64,000 bases of DNA from Paraconiothyrium sp. Pb-2020. Taxonomy: Eukaryota; Ascomycota; Dothideomycetes; Pleosporales; Didymosphaeriaceae. Location of the stretch: positions 1,240,001-1,304,000 of the forward strand of contig JAJUBI010000003.1 in assembly GCA_022419385.1 (NCBI GenBank), read 5' to 3'. The notes under the pieces are model-generated. The model was not told where the DNA came from and searched no databases. It was given only the letters and a program-made list of their open reading frames with translations. Below, piece by piece: positions 1 through 11,801 of this stretch. Position 1 is the stretch's first letter. The number at the start of each line of letters is the position of its first letter. A program made the position numbers and the translations under genes.

Positions 1-978
1 TGTAACTAATAATAATGGACACTATCACGTTTGCCTTATTTTCTTGCAACTGCGCTGGAAACAGCTAACAAGTTACCCTTTCGTGGCGAATGATGCTGTA
101 TTTGGACTTAACAGAACGGGACGTTCTCGGTCCCCAGCAACTAGCAGCCTTGCGATACACGTAGTAGCGTCAGATGAAGGGAGACTGCCCTATCAGATCC
201 GTTGGCATAAGATACTATAGCCAAGTCAGCTTCTCGGCCGAGCGGTTGGATAAATCGGACAGCGCGAACCGGGCTGGCTAAAATCATCGTTATCAATGAC
301 TAGTAGACTTGCATTAGTCGTTTGCCTTATTTCTCCAGAGCGAAGCTGGATTCGGAGGCTGGCCTCCAAGCCAATCTTACAGCACCCTTGCTTAGTGCAG
401 ATCGCCTGAAGGATTGGCCGGACGGGGCGGGCCGCACCGAGCTGGGTTAAGTGTAAGGCACTTCTATACAAGGTATCGACGCGTCTGGCGGTATTGTGAT
501 GCGCCGTTTTAGCACTAGCATACGGCTGGCATGGTGGGGTTCTCAGTCCTCATTGATGGAAGGCCTCGGGCATACTTCCCAATCAGCGCCGCCACCCTCT
601 ATCATACCCTGTAGCTTATGGCACCTCAACGCCATGCCATTAGCTGCGGCAAAACAAGGTCATCTATTTGCCGAAACATGTCTCTGGGCATCACATGTGG
701 AAAACGGCCCCATTATTGCGGCGCGGATGGAAGTATTGCTTGCAAATTCGCAAATGGTACCGGTAATGGTAAGTTAAGCAAGATGACATATCATTACGAT
801 TGCAATATTAGGGAGAGCATCTTGTTAGCTGCGGGGAGTGTTACGTGCATGGAGTGCGTGTCAGCACAGGCGAGGCGCGGAAATTCCGGGCGGCGTTGCT
901 CTTAAGTTTCTCGCCATTTGCAAACTCGGAGGTATTGCGTTCTCGTGCATTCATACGCGTTGAAACTTCTCATCCAAA
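1..978. other. No gene recognised at left edge
   Basis: Only short open frames on both strands, none with a recognisable domain, signal peptide or plausible exon chain. The region precedes the first P450 and presumably holds its promoter. I see no RNA gene or repeat here. Confidence 0.5.
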
Positions 979-2775
979 ATGGGTCCCCATCTTGCTACAC
1001 AAGCCTTCCTATACGCGGTGGTTTGCGGATTTGTTCATTTTGTTTTCCTCCTCAATTATCACCGTTCCAAAATCAACGAGTTACGGATCCAGGGCATAGT
1101 AAGCTTAACAAGATTTAACGTTGATCAAATTTCCACTAATACTGCGGCAGCCCATGCCCGCGGAATGGAGTTGGTTTACTGGACATCTTCTTACGCTATG
1201 GAGATATAAAAAGAAATTTCCACGAGACGCGTTTGTAGGCACGGCATTGGCAGGATTGGCAGCCGAATTTAGAGACACCGAGGCCTTTCTAATGGATCTT
1301 TGGCCCATGGCGCCAGCAATACTCATTGTGTATTCCCCTGAACTATGCACGCAGATTGCTGTCAAACACAATCTACCAAAAGAAAAATCTTTTGAGAAGT
1401 CTTTAGAACCCATTACTGGAGGGCCAAACATGCTTACTATGAATGGCGAGCAGTGGAAGGCGTGGAGAGCCATTTTCAATCCAGGATTCAGCGCGGCCAG
1501 CATGCAGGACTATGTTCCGCACGTGATCAGATCTGCCGAGGTATTCTGCGAGCTGCTGGATGAGAAGACACGGAAGGGAGATATTTTCTGCCTTGGTGAA
1601 CTCACAATGAGACTGACTGCCGATGTTATTACCAAGTTGACTCTGTTGGTACCCAATTGCATGTGTTCAGTCTTTGGTTGAGCTAACTGGCTGTTAGCAA
1701 TACTAGTATAGATTGCCAACGATCTGAAAACTTCCTAGGCGACTCTCTCCAAACAATAATCCAATGGCACTCGCTATGGAACCCTCTCGCCCTCATGAAT
1801 CCTCTTCGGCCTTTCATACAGAAATATCATAGCTGGAGAATCAACGCGTATATAGGAGAAGAGCTACGGAAGCAATTTACCGAGTACACATCGCAAACAT
1901 CCCCAAAAGAGGCAGCAGTTACAACGTCGGTCAAGTCTATCGCCTCGCTAGCTTTGAAAAGCTACGCAGCAAGCAGGCAGCCCTCTAAGGCCACGGGAGC
2001 AGAACCCGAGCTCAGCCATCACTTCATACACTTCGCGACGAACCAGATCCGACTCTTCCTATTCGCAGGAAGCGACACAACCTCGTCTAGTATTGTGTAC
2101 ACGTATCACCTCCTCTCACAGCACCCTGAAGTCCTTGAAAAGCTTCGCACAGAGCATACAGCTATCTTTGGACCTAACCAATCTAAGGCGGCAGACTTAT
2201 TAAGGCAGAAACCTATACTTCTTCAACAATGCCGCTACACAATGGCAGTAATCAAGGAAACACTTCGCTTATACGCCCCAGCAGCGACTATGCGCGCCAG
2301 CAGTGACGGGGTCGTGCTTAGGGGTCCCGCCGACCACGCTTACCCTATGGACTATATCAGCACCAGTATCATCCACCGCGCTGTCCATTTCAACCCACGT
2401 GTTTGGCCACGCCCGCAGGAGTTTTTGCCTGATCGCTTCCTTGTTGACCCTGCGCACGAGCTGTATCCGAATTCGGCTGCATACCGACCATTTGAGCAAG
2501 GACCTAGGGCGTGCATAGGGCAGAACATGGTGTATAATGAGATGAAGATTGCCCTGATCCTGACCGCAAGGAGATTTTGTATTACGCCAGCCTATGAGGA
2601 GTGGGATAGACTGAACAGCTGGAGACGAGGATGGGTGAAAACTCTCCTTGGTGGAAGGCTGGCAGGTTGGTGGGGGGTTGACGAGCAAGTTCTTGGAGAT
2701 AGAGCTTACCAGACTGAAAAAGCCGGCACACACCCCAAAAACGGCTATCCGTGTCGCGTCAGTGTTTTACATTAA
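979..2775 (+). CDS. Cytochrome P450 monooxygenase, first of a tandem pair (CYP59/StcS-like)
   Basis: Heme-thiolate monooxygenase, probably ER-anchored by the hydrophobic stretch at residues 8-25. Exons 979-1098, 1151-1644 and 1707-2775 give 560 aa. The N-terminal PMPAEW follows intron 1. Visible motifs are the I-helix AGSDTT at about 325, the K-helix ETLR at 389-392, FLPDRF, and the heme loop FEQGPRACIG with Cys474. All key residues are present and the length is normal. The middle block (LTMNGEQWKAWRAIFNPGFS) is what one expects of the CYP59/CYP52-like fungal group that includes sterigmatocystin/aflatoxin StcS/VerB; that assignment is by memory. The second intron needs an unusual GTTGGT donor at 1645, because GTACCC at 1649 does not keep frame with the CTAG acceptor. 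It is the upstream partner of the paralogue at 3877-5702. The substrate cannot be inferred. Confidence 0.85.
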
Positions 2776-3876
2776 TGATCGCAAAGAGAAGGGCGAAAGA
2801 GGGTGCAAAACAATACTCAACGCAATGGAACCAGTATTTGGCCTGGCACTCCTCATCTCGATTGGACTCTTGGAATATCTCATCTACCTTTGACAGACCG
2901 CGGCTTGACTGCTGTGAGGCGAGGCTGTATACCGTGCGCATGAGGATGGCTACGACGAAGTTTGTTGTAAGAGTGTGATCAGCAAATACATTTCAGTAAT
3001 ACATTGCTTAGTCAGCAATCTGTATTTCCTGGATACAGTGCAGATAGAGAGCATCTTTGCTCATAATCTCAAAGCTTGCTTTATTATCACCCATGCCACT
3101 ACTCAGAGAAAGCTACTTACCTCAGTCCAAACGAATTAGACGATTTCTGACTAGGTCCACACTCAGAATACATGCGAAATAAGCTCGTATCCCTCGGTCA
3201 CCGAACACGAACACCAAATCTATCCTCCAGTTCATCAGAGAAGTGGGATGGTGCTAGCAGCTTACGCGCCAACTTCCTTGCAGGTTATGCATATGCGGAA
3301 GAGCCGACTTGGCAGAGCATGAGATCTTATCTATCTTCCGTCCTGTGTACACGCCTTGGAGCCTTTCATGTACTTGCCACCCGCCCCGCAGGTGGCGCGC
3401 AGTAAGACGGCAGGCGCCATACGGAAAGATCATCACACCATGTCGTGAGGATTTGCCGTGGCCCCACCCTATTGAGTGACTACAGCTGAAGCAACGTTCT
3501 TGGACACAGCATATATTGGATGATGACTGGAGAATGCACATAAGTGCTTTCCGGGGCAAACTTCCGAATCCGAAGCTAAATGTAGCCACCCGGCTTCGCC
3601 CTATAGCGTGTGAGCAAATTGCAAGGCACTATTCATATGCATATCCCTACCTTTAATTTCATGTAACAGCTGTTTGTTGCTTAGGTTGACTACATCGGAG
3701 AGTCGGTGCTAAACAAAAGCATCGTTTAAAGTGTAAATTTGCTATTGTTAGACTACAGAGTCGTGGGTACGAAGATATATTCAGGCCGGAACACGTGTGA
3801 AGAACTTTGCGCACATTAGCATTCCAACTATCATCGGCCCAAGTTCGTTCATACCAACAGAACCAGCACGATAGAG
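2776..3876. other. Intergenic region between the two tandem P450 genes
   Basis: No supported gene. It contains only short frames without a recognisable product and should hold the terminator of the first P450 and the promoter of the second. Confidence 0.5.
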
Positions 3877-5702
3877 ATGGCGATCTTGTGGCTTCGAATT
3901 TTGAGCGCAACAGTCGTAGCTGTACTGGCCTACGGTTCATCGCGTATCATATCAGTTGTATATCGTACCTTTAACGCGCGGAGATGGGTAGCAAAGCAAC
4001 GAGATGCTGGTTTTGTATGTATCCCAGATATTGCTCCTTGGAGATTATTATTGAACGTATTCAGCCGATGCCTAAGCACAGCGCCGCTATGGGACATCTC
4101 TCTCTCATCAGAGATGCCATTCTAGCTCTGCCACCGCACTGCGCCCCCGACATTGCGACGTCGAATGTAGCAAAGGAATTCGAGGGCGGCATCTTCTACC
4201 TCGACCTCATGCCTTTTGAGCGGGTGAACCTGATCGTAACGTCCGCGAATGCGGCGGCGCAGCTGTCGAAGCATGCCGAACTTATGAAGCCGAGAGATGT
4301 CGTTGCAGTCATTAGAACGCTTTGTGGTGGCGACAACCTCGTGACCATGCCAAAGACGATGTGGAAGCCCTGGAGGACGACATTTAATCGTGCATTTAGC
4401 GACAGCAGCATTCGAAAACTGGTGCCAATGGTCGCGGGCGAGGTAGAAAAGTTCTGCTGTCATCTATCAGAGCAGGCGAAGACAGGGCGCCGGGAGAAAC
4501 TCGAGGACTTGATCGGAAGACTTACCATCGGTATCATCGTATCCATGTGCTTGTACGTCTTCCCAATCCCCAAGAGGACGCGATTAGCGTTGCTTTCCTG
4601 CTTGCTTGAGTGAGCCAGGCCATTGATACAATGCCAACTACCACATAGGGGTCCCGAATTTTGCTCTCCAGTAAATAAAGATCGCGTTTCAACGATGCTG
4701 AAAAGTCAACTGGATTGGACATCTTTCTCCGATGCCGGACACCCTCTGAGACAATTAAACCCTGTGCGCCCGTTCATCCTGTGGTTCAACAAACAACGAA
4801 TGCACAATCTCATCGGGCCCGAAATTGACAAGCAGTACGCTGAAATCCAGAGAGGAATCCACTCGTCAGAAACATTCAAGCCTATCGTTGCGCTTGCCTT
4901 GGAGGAATACGCCGAGTCTGTGAGAAAAGAAGGCAAATCCATACCCCAAAAGCTGGACAGCGCATTTAAGGCCACACTGATCGCCCAGGCCGTGATTCTC
5001 CTCATCGCAGGACAAGATCCAACAACCACTCCCCTGGTATTCTGTCTGCATCTTTTGTACACGCACAAAGCGGCACTAGCCCGCCTGCGCAGCGAGCTCG
5101 ATGAGGTTTTCGGCATAGATGCTTCGCCATCGCACATCACTGCTCTTTTACAGCACGACCCGCAGCGCTTGAATAGTTCTCCCTTCATTCTAGCCATCAT
5201 CAAAGAGACCTTACGGCTCTATCCACCCCTCAGCATCGTTCGAGACGGTCAACCGGGCTTGACGCTCACCGACGACGCAGGCACCGTATTTCCTACCGAG
5301 GGCTGCAAGATCTGGGTGCTTCATAGCGGAATGCAGCGAAATCCAAAGTACTTCCTTAACCCGGATGATTTCCTGCCTGAGAGATGGCTAGCACAACCGG
5401 GGGATCCGTTATACCCGCTCAAGGAAGCGTGGAGACCTTTCGAATTTGGGCCCAGAACCTGCATTGGGCAGCCGCTTGCAGTTTTAGAGATGAAGATTGT
5501 GTTACTCATGCTCGCAAGAAACTTTGAGATCGAGGCAGCGTACGGCGAAGGTCAACCGAGAGAAATGCGGCCTGGTGAGGATATAAGTCGCTGCGATGGT
5601 TTGAGAAGTGAGAAGGCGCCGTATCCGACCTTTGGACAAGGGTTGGCAACAAGGCCTAACGATGGGTATCCATTTGTTGTTGGAACCGTAGATCGGCATT
5701 GA
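3877..5702 (+). CDS. Cytochrome P450 monooxygenase, second of a tandem pair
   Basis: Exons 3877-4014, 4065-4552 and 4649-5702 give 559 aa, one residue shorter than the neighbour. Both introns are canonical (GTATGT...CAG and GTACGT...TAG) and fall at the same places as in the upstream paralogue: before PMP in phase 0, and after a Leu codon in phase 2. An N-terminal membrane segment lies at about 3-25. The I-helix reads AGQDPTT at about 329, where AGxDTT is usual. The K-helix is ETLR at 395-398, then FLPERW, then the heme loop FEFGPRTCIG with Cys480. It therefore looks catalytically complete. The shared structure implies tandem duplication followed by considerable divergence. It likely serves the same oxidative pathway as its neighbours, with unknown substrate. 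Confidence 0.88.
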
Positions 5703-5752
5703 AAGAGTAAAACCTTAGCATAATTACGGGGTAGTCCGGCGGGTATGTATAA

Positions 5753-6472
5753 TATGACGGTTTATTAATATTCTACTTTGAGGAGCAGAAGGTTAGCACA
5801 CTACACTACGATGATGAGACCGGAGCGTATACTTTTATCGTGACGCCCCGCCATGGCTCTGAAGTCAAGACCATTGTCGCTTCAAAGACGGACAATGTCA
5901 TCGAAACAGCCAGCTCACCAACACTAGTGCACTCTGAAATCGTACTCACAGCCTACCCAGATCATATCCCGTCCGCCTTTGACCTCGCACCGAACCATTC
6001 CCATTTTCTCATTTTGACCGCCACGTCGCACACAAGTGAACGAGTTCGCTCCGGCCTAGGCATCGACTTCCAGGACCAAGCATACGACTCAGATAACGAG
6101 CCAGAACTCCCCATGTCCTACTCAGGCACCGGCATCCTGATCATCCCTACCACAGATTATCGACACCACCACAACGGATTCGCCGCAGAGATATCTAGAT
6201 TGGAAACGAAAATCGCAGAACTGAAAGAGGACTGGAAAATAGAGAACACGGAGAAAGAGCTGGAGGGGTTGAAGACATGGATTGGGGATTTGACGAATGA
6301 GAGGCACTGGCGAAGGACGGGGGTGGTGGAGTTCAAGGACTGGAGTGAGGAGGCTTGGGAGATCGTCATAGGCCGGGAGATCGGGGTCGTGATGCGCATA
6401 CAGGTTGGTCCTCGAGAGAAGAAAGATGTAGCCTATCCCGAGAAGTGGGGATCGGAGTTTTGGCTGGATTGA
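5753..6472 (+). pseudogene. 5'-truncated hypothetical gene lacking a start codon
   Basis: An open frame begins after a stop at 5750-5752 and runs to 6472. It reads like genuine protein, with an acidic and Glu/Lys-rich helical stretch (about 6180-6300) and a C-terminal EFKDWSEEAWEIVIG. It has no ATG before 6113. The P450 stop is only 51 nt upstream of the frame, leaving no room for a missing first exon. I read it as the 3' part of a gene cut by rearrangement. A short product from ATG 6113 (about 119 aa) is the alternative. I do not recognise the family. Confidence 0.45.
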
Positions 6473-6919
6473 TCGAATGTATACTTCATCCTCTTATTTC
6501 ACTGCTGTTTAGAGAGCTGTAATTTTGAGACGCGAACGGAATATGACTACCAAATGCTTGAGCTCCTTTCACTAGGCCAGGCAAATCCTGGAGCCTTTTT
6601 ATTATGAACACAGAAGCCTATATAGCCTTAGCAAGGCATCGCCCTAAGTAGACAATACGTATGTAGTACGTAGCAGTACTTTGAACATTCGAAATAAGTA
6701 CGTTGAGGAATAGGACGTACTTTAGGTGTATAGTCATTCTCTAGGTATAATTAGATAGCAGGCATGGGGTTGAGAGGCAGGTATATGAGTCTCAGGGTGT
6801 AGTAAAGGTTTGACTAATCCTGGTATCTGCGTATTGGTCAAATTCAACTATAATTGGTCAAATATCGAAAGGGTGCCTCGTTGCCTTGTTGGCCTACTTC
6901 CCGGCTTTCTCCTCTTGTC
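6473..6919. other. Convergent 3' intergenic region, no gene
   Basis: AT-rich sequence between the relic on the plus strand and the minus-strand P450. Nothing coding recognised. A short stretch around 6650-6720 is rich in tacgta/gtacgt words. Confidence 0.45.
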
Positions 6920-8524
6920 TTAAACATGTCGCCTCCGAAATTGCAATATTGGACCATCCCTCACAGTTATGTACGCATCTTGCAGCTGGAACTGCGGCAC
7001 CTGCTTTCCCCCAATCACACGCCTGTGCCGCAAGCCTGCACCTTTGGCCCACTCCGATGCTAGGCGGAAATTAAATCTATGCACCGTTTTAGCCACAACA
7101 AGCATGAGCTCCTGTAGCGCGAAATTTGTTCCTGCACAATTATGTGGTCCAATACCAAATGGATGAAAGTTTGCCCGTATTCGTGCGATATCTTCTGCGG
7201 TATTTGTATCATCCACAAGCCAGCGTTCTGGTCGGTAGACAGCGGCGTCGCCGTACACCTGATCATTGAACCCATCACACCAAGCTGCAGTTCCGACGAT
7301 AGTATCCTTAGGGAAGTACTCGCCATCAATTTCTGTGCCGCCGGGCAACACTTGCCTTGGAAGTTCAGACAGCCCGGCAGGCGACATCCGCATTGCCTCA
7401 TCAATTGCGGCCCTTAGATACTTGCAGGACGATAATTGAGGGCCAGGCACAATATCATCCGCCCTGCCGAAGGTGTCTGTTATCTCGCCTCGAAGTCTGT
7501 CGAGGGCCTGTGTGTAGTGCGATAGGTAGAAGAATAGGCCCGATAGAGTGACCGAAGTACTATCCGAACCAGCAATTACGAGAAGTTGACATTCGGCGAC
7601 GAGCCGCTCATCCCTGAATGCTGGTTCACCAGTTTCGTTATCTATCGCATTGTAGACAAAGTGAAACATGTCCTGACGGGCCTCGGGCGAAGATCCGGCG
7701 GTCGTCTCGTGTGCGATTCGTCGCTCAATGCTGGATTCAACGAAATCATCGAATATCACTATTTGCTTGGGTCGAATTGCTCTGAACAGATGTGACAGTC
7801 CTCGCGGCCTCATATATATCACAAGATGTAGGAAAGGTGACTTCGCGATGGCGTAAAGCACCGTCATTAGCTTGATTGCTGCACGCGGAATAGCTTTGAA
7901 AGAGTTCTCGCCCGGTTCCATTGTTTTGAACGACCTTCCATAACAGATATCACCCAATATATCGAATACCAGGAAGTTTACACGGTCTGTGAAGTTGAAA
8001 GGGGGTGTCCAGTCGTCGCCGCTGTCGATGTTCAAGAGCTCGTGCCACCGATCGATGTGCTGTTGCATAAAGTCCGCGGACGCTCTAAGTGATTTATTCG
8101 TGAAAGCTAGGTCTAAAAGTCTCCGACTCTTGTGATGACTAGCATTGTCCATGTATGTGATCGTGCTGTAATGGTTTTCCTCCCGCTTTAAAGCATCGTA
8201 GAAGTCGGCTCGCCTCACGTTCGCTCGGCTGCCATATATGTCGCGATAGGCCGTGGGACTGCGAAAGAGGACCGTGTCAGGTGCTATGCGCACCTTGTCC
8301 CCATATTTATGGAAGCAGTGCTCCAGCCATAGATGTCGGTCACCCTTCCAGGCATGCAACGTCGATGGCCACGGCGACATACGTCCAAAGAGCGGTCCTG
8401 GAACATATGCAAGTGGGTGGAATTTTAAATTGTAAATATGATAGAACAATAGCCAGCTACCAAACAGTATAATCGGCAGGAGCAAAAGGTCGGAAAACTT
8501 GAAGGTCAAATTGATGAAGGCCAT
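6920..8524 (-). CDS. Cytochrome P450, intronless (CYP65/isotrichodermin C-15 hydroxylase-like)
   Basis: A single exon of 534 aa from ATG 8524. The open frame extends upstream to a GTG, but the first ATG gives the typical N-terminus: a membrane anchor at 9-30 followed by the FHPLAYVPGP proline hinge. Motifs are the I-helix AGSDST at about 318, K-helix EAMR at 376-379, YRPERW, and the heme loop HPFGIGPHNCAG with Cys463. The usual Arg two before the Cys is His here, as in several fungal families. It resembles the CYP65-type group that modifies trichothecenes and related metabolites; that is family memory, not a search. It diverges from the FAD monooxygenase at 9480, so the two may share a promoter. 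Confidence 0.87.
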   Translation of the reverse strand: MAFINLTFKFSDLLLLPIILFGSWLLFYHIYNLKFHPLAYVPGPLFGRMSPWPSTLHAWKGDRHLWLEHCFHKYGDKVRIAPDTVLFRSPTAYRDIYGSRANVRRADFYDALKREENHYSTITYMDNASHHKSRRLLDLAFTNKSLRASADFMQQHIDRWHELLNIDSGDDWTPPFNFTDRVNFLVFDILGDICYGRSFKTMEPGENSFKAIPRAAIKLMTVLYAIAKSPFLHLVIYMRPRGLSHLFRAIRPKQIVIFDDFVESSIERRIAHETTAGSSPEARQDMFHFVYNAIDNETGEPAFRDERLVAECQLLVIAGSDSTSVTLSGLFFYLSHYTQALDRLRGEITDTFGRADDIVPGPQLSSCKYLRAAIDEAMRMSPAGLSELPRQVLPGGTEIDGEYFPKDTIVGTAAWCDGFNDQVYGDAAVYRPERWLVDDTNTAEDIARIRANFHPFGIGPHNCAGTNFALQELMLVVAKTVHRFNFRLASEWAKGAGLRHRRVIGGKQVPQFQLQDAYITVRDGPILQFRRRHV

Positions 8525-9479
8525 GTTGGGATTGGGGATGAATATTGCATGCGGGAGTACGTGAATGCTCCTTATGTAACGCTCACGCACCACACGTTGC
8601 AGGCAGTCGTATGCGCGTCGGTGGCGCTGGCTTTGTTTATGTTACATGCGGCGTGCATAGCAGACCACAACCGAGGCGTACATTGACAAGCCCGCTCATT
8701 GGGTTAAGTTCCTCCACCAACACTCCCTCTTAATCAACCTCTTGAAATAGATTAAAGCTCCTCAACCTTTCGTATCCAGGCTTTCGAAGCTTAGCGGTGA
8801 CTCTATCCTACATATTGCTCACTGGGGCCGCAGGAATGTCGATCATGCCGCTCCACAAGAGGTTGACAGTATCTGTCAATTTCTAAATACAAAGCCGGCA
8901 TGTGTAGATGCTTATGCGATAATGCAGATCAAATTGCCTTGCTGGTAAAGCTTCTGGCTGCAGGCGGAACTAATGAGAGAGTGTCAAGCACATCCGGCGT
9001 CTGGACGGTAAGATGGAGCTCCTTATCCCCGAATAGGATGTCGCGGGGCACAGCTAGCGTGATGAGCTCCAATAGTCTGTGGTTGTGGTCATACTCGTTA
9101 GAGACAAACCTTCACAATCATGGTGCCATGCCATCTTCGCCTGAGCGCTGAGTCGAAAGCGTTGCTGACATGCATGAGGGAGTCACTCCGTCTCATGCTT
9201 GGTTACGTCTGCCTGTTCTATTACACACGCGATCGGGCTGATATCGATAATATTTATGTCCGAGCGAGTGTATGTGGCACAGCCTGTTCAACCTCCCAAT
9301 CAGGTCAATGCAAGCGTCTCATCCGCATGTCGGTCTGTGGCACAACCCTGACTCCCTGGCCGTATCGAGGCCTTCCTATCCGTACCCGCAGGTAATCACA
9401 TATTTCTCGCTCACTACACGACCACGTACCACAGAAAAGACTAGAATAATAGCTCTCTTGGCGCCTCACTGCCGCAACT
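8525..9479. promoter_or_regulatory. Divergent intergenic region between P450 and FAD monooxygenase
   Basis: A 955-bp region between oppositely oriented start codons, a candidate shared promoter. On the minus strand, 8929-9110 is open for about 60 codons and reads protein-like, but it has no start and no family I recognise. It is probably a relic. Confidence 0.4.
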
Positions 9480-10832
9480 ATGGCCAAAGATGCTATCATC
9501 GTAAGTCTCTTTACATTCTCAAGACCATATTTAATAATGAGCTAGATTGGCGGCTCGACGGCAGGCCTCCTGAATGGTATCATGCTCAAGCACCACGGAT
9601 ACGATGTGACAGTTCTAGAGCAGTTCTCCGGCACCAGGGACGGCTACGATGCCGGGATTACCATCGGTCCAGACGTCATGAGCTTCCTTGCGAAGCATGA
9701 CCGCGTGAAATGCCCATTTGCGTTGACGTGCACACCTCCAATTAAGTTCAACATTCATGGCGAACCAAGGCTAGAGCAAAAACAGACCATGGTCATGAGC
9801 TGCTGGGCACTTTTGTCCAAAATCCTCCGGGCAAACTTCGATGGCACTACATCCAATGCGGTACCTGTAGCGCCAGAATCTAGGGAAACGGATGGCACAG
9901 TAGAGTACAGGAGTGGATGCCGAGTCTTAGACGTGAAGGATATGGGAAGTCGAGTCGAGGTGCACTACGAGGACGCCGGCAGCCACGTACGCACAACCAT
10001 CTCCGCCGGTCTTGTGGTAGTTGCGGATGGTTCTAATTCTTCGATACGTAAACTCTTGGCCCCAGATGTTGAGCGACAATACGCGGGCTACATCTGTTGG
10101 AGAGGGACCGTCTCTGAATCCTCCGTGGAGAACAAGGGCTTCAACGAAAAGTATAGCGGAAAGGTAGCATTCCATTTCATGAAAGGGAACTACATCATCC
10201 AGTGAGCTTAATCATTTGTTTTTCCATGATCTATGCGCTAACTTGCTCTCAGCTACTCCACGCCCACCGACGATGGTAACCTCGACGAACAGAAGCGCCT
10301 CTACAACTGGGTCTGGTATATGAACCTTTCAGATAGCTCCAGCGACGCCGAGAAGCTATTTACCGACGTGAACGGCAAACAGCATCAAGGAACCTTGCCG
10401 CGCGGACTCGTACGCCCCGAGAATTGGCAGAAGCAAAAGGCGCTGGCATTATCTGTGCTACCTGCCGGCCTGGCGGAGGTAGTAAGCAAGACCACGCGCC
10501 CATTTCTTACTAAGATCTACGATGTTACCTCCTCCAGAATTCTCTTCTTTGACAACAAACTTTTTGTTGTTGGAGACGCAGCGATGAGTATTCGCCCCAA
10601 TGTTGGTATGAGCACACAACTCGCTGCATATGACTGTAACATGCTAGAGCGTGTTGTTGAGGGCAAGATCACGCTGTCGCAGTGGCAGAGGGCTGTTCTG
10701 AGATATCGATATGCGCAGCGGAGGTTCGGATTGACTATGGCTGCGTATGGGCTTCGATCGAAGTTGGCAGCGGTATGGGAAGGGCTGAAATGGTTGCTCC
10801 TTCTGCTGCTTCAGAAGGTAGGGATCAAATGA
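9480..10832 (+). CDS. FAD-dependent aromatic-type monooxygenase (dihydroxypyridine hydroxylase-like)
   Basis: Exons 9480-9500, 9546-10201 and 10253-10832 give 418 aa. The first exon encodes only MAKDAII and is needed to complete the Rossmann motif IIIGGSTAG at residues 6-14. A glutamate for FAD ribose follows in TVLEQ. The second FAD/NADPH motif VVADGSNSSIR and the GD motif VVGDAAM (Asp334) are present. LYNWVWYMN is typical of the group that includes 2,6-dihydroxypyridine 3-hydroxylase and salicylate hydroxylase-like enzymes. It likely hydroxylates or epoxidises a cluster intermediate in the cytosol. The C-terminal Leu-rich run may be a helix near a membrane. Introns are 45 and 51 nt. Confidence 0.86.
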
Positions 10833-11342
10833 GTGAAGAAGATAGATTCGGTGGGCAGGAAGGGGGGGTGGGGGTTCGAAGTCAGTGATAGTATGTTTAT
10901 GGTACCTAGTCGTTGGAGACTGATGTTTTGATGCCGGCGTGTTGTCAATGGGCGCTTCCCAGAAGTCATTAACAATGATGATGTACATGATGCGATCCTG
11001 CCAGTCTGTCTTCCAACTGTACTCGACTAGCGCATAGAATTCATATAACAAACGCTGACGATCACATTACGATTACTATTACTATCATCGCTTTTGCCGT
11101 CACTTCACTTTATCTTTCGATGTGCAGTAGATGAAGCTTGTAATTTGTGAGATTATCCGCAGGAAGCATGAGCGGCATCCCACTTTATGGCCTACTCCGC
11201 CCTCGTCCCCTCTGTCCTCGCTCAACTTTCAGCTTAGATCTAGTCGATGAATTTAGTCACCAGATACCACAACGCAGATAGTTCGTATGAAGTATTTATT
11301 TTCAGTGAGGATAAGGATCACGACAACTCCTCAGTCTCCTTC
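10833..11342. other. 3' region of FAD monooxygenase, no gene
   Basis: No supported coding sequence. It lies before the permease remnant on the opposite strand. Confidence 0.4.
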
Positions 11343-11801
11343 CTACCTGCCTTCGAATACTTCCGTCCAATGCTGACTTGATCCCTCCATTTTCGGACCC
11401 GTGTACGTTTGCCTTGCCCCCAGACGCCAATGTATTATAGCCAGAGCAACAACGCCGACGAAGACAACAACAGATTAATTGAATATTTAAACTGTGGCAG
11501 CAGCAACAGGATAGTAGAAAGAGAGAACGATGGAGGCTAAACTGCATATCAATTCGACAATAGTGAGAGGCACTACAGCACGGCCAAGTCGGAAGGCTCC
11601 CCATGGCATAGTTGGAGTTAACGATCGGTGCAAAGATGCAGAGATGACAAATCCAGTATAAAGCCCAGAGACCGTAAGCCTGGTAAGAGCAATGGAAGCT
11701 GTAAGAGAACCAATCTTAATGAGTGCGAGAGCAATCCTTATAACCACCGTGACGACCATAAGATATGTGGGAGACTGGACTTTTGGTGAGTCTACAGTCA
11801 G
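11343..11801 (-). pseudogene. Remnant of an APC-family amino-acid/choline permease, C-terminal part
   Basis: In one frame the minus strand reads a permease end: VVTVVI...LIKIGS, then MPWGAFRLGR, then VALAIIHWRLGARQTYTGPK, to a TAG at 11343-11345. Those are hallmarks of the fungal GABA/choline permease group. Two in-frame stops interrupt it (11487-11489 and 11475-11477), and the part upstream of 11801 is lost, so only about 150 of the usual 500 residues remain. The stop at 11487 is a TAA where a CAA could have stood, which would fit C-to-T decay. It is probably a dead former transporter of this gene region. Confidence 0.7.
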
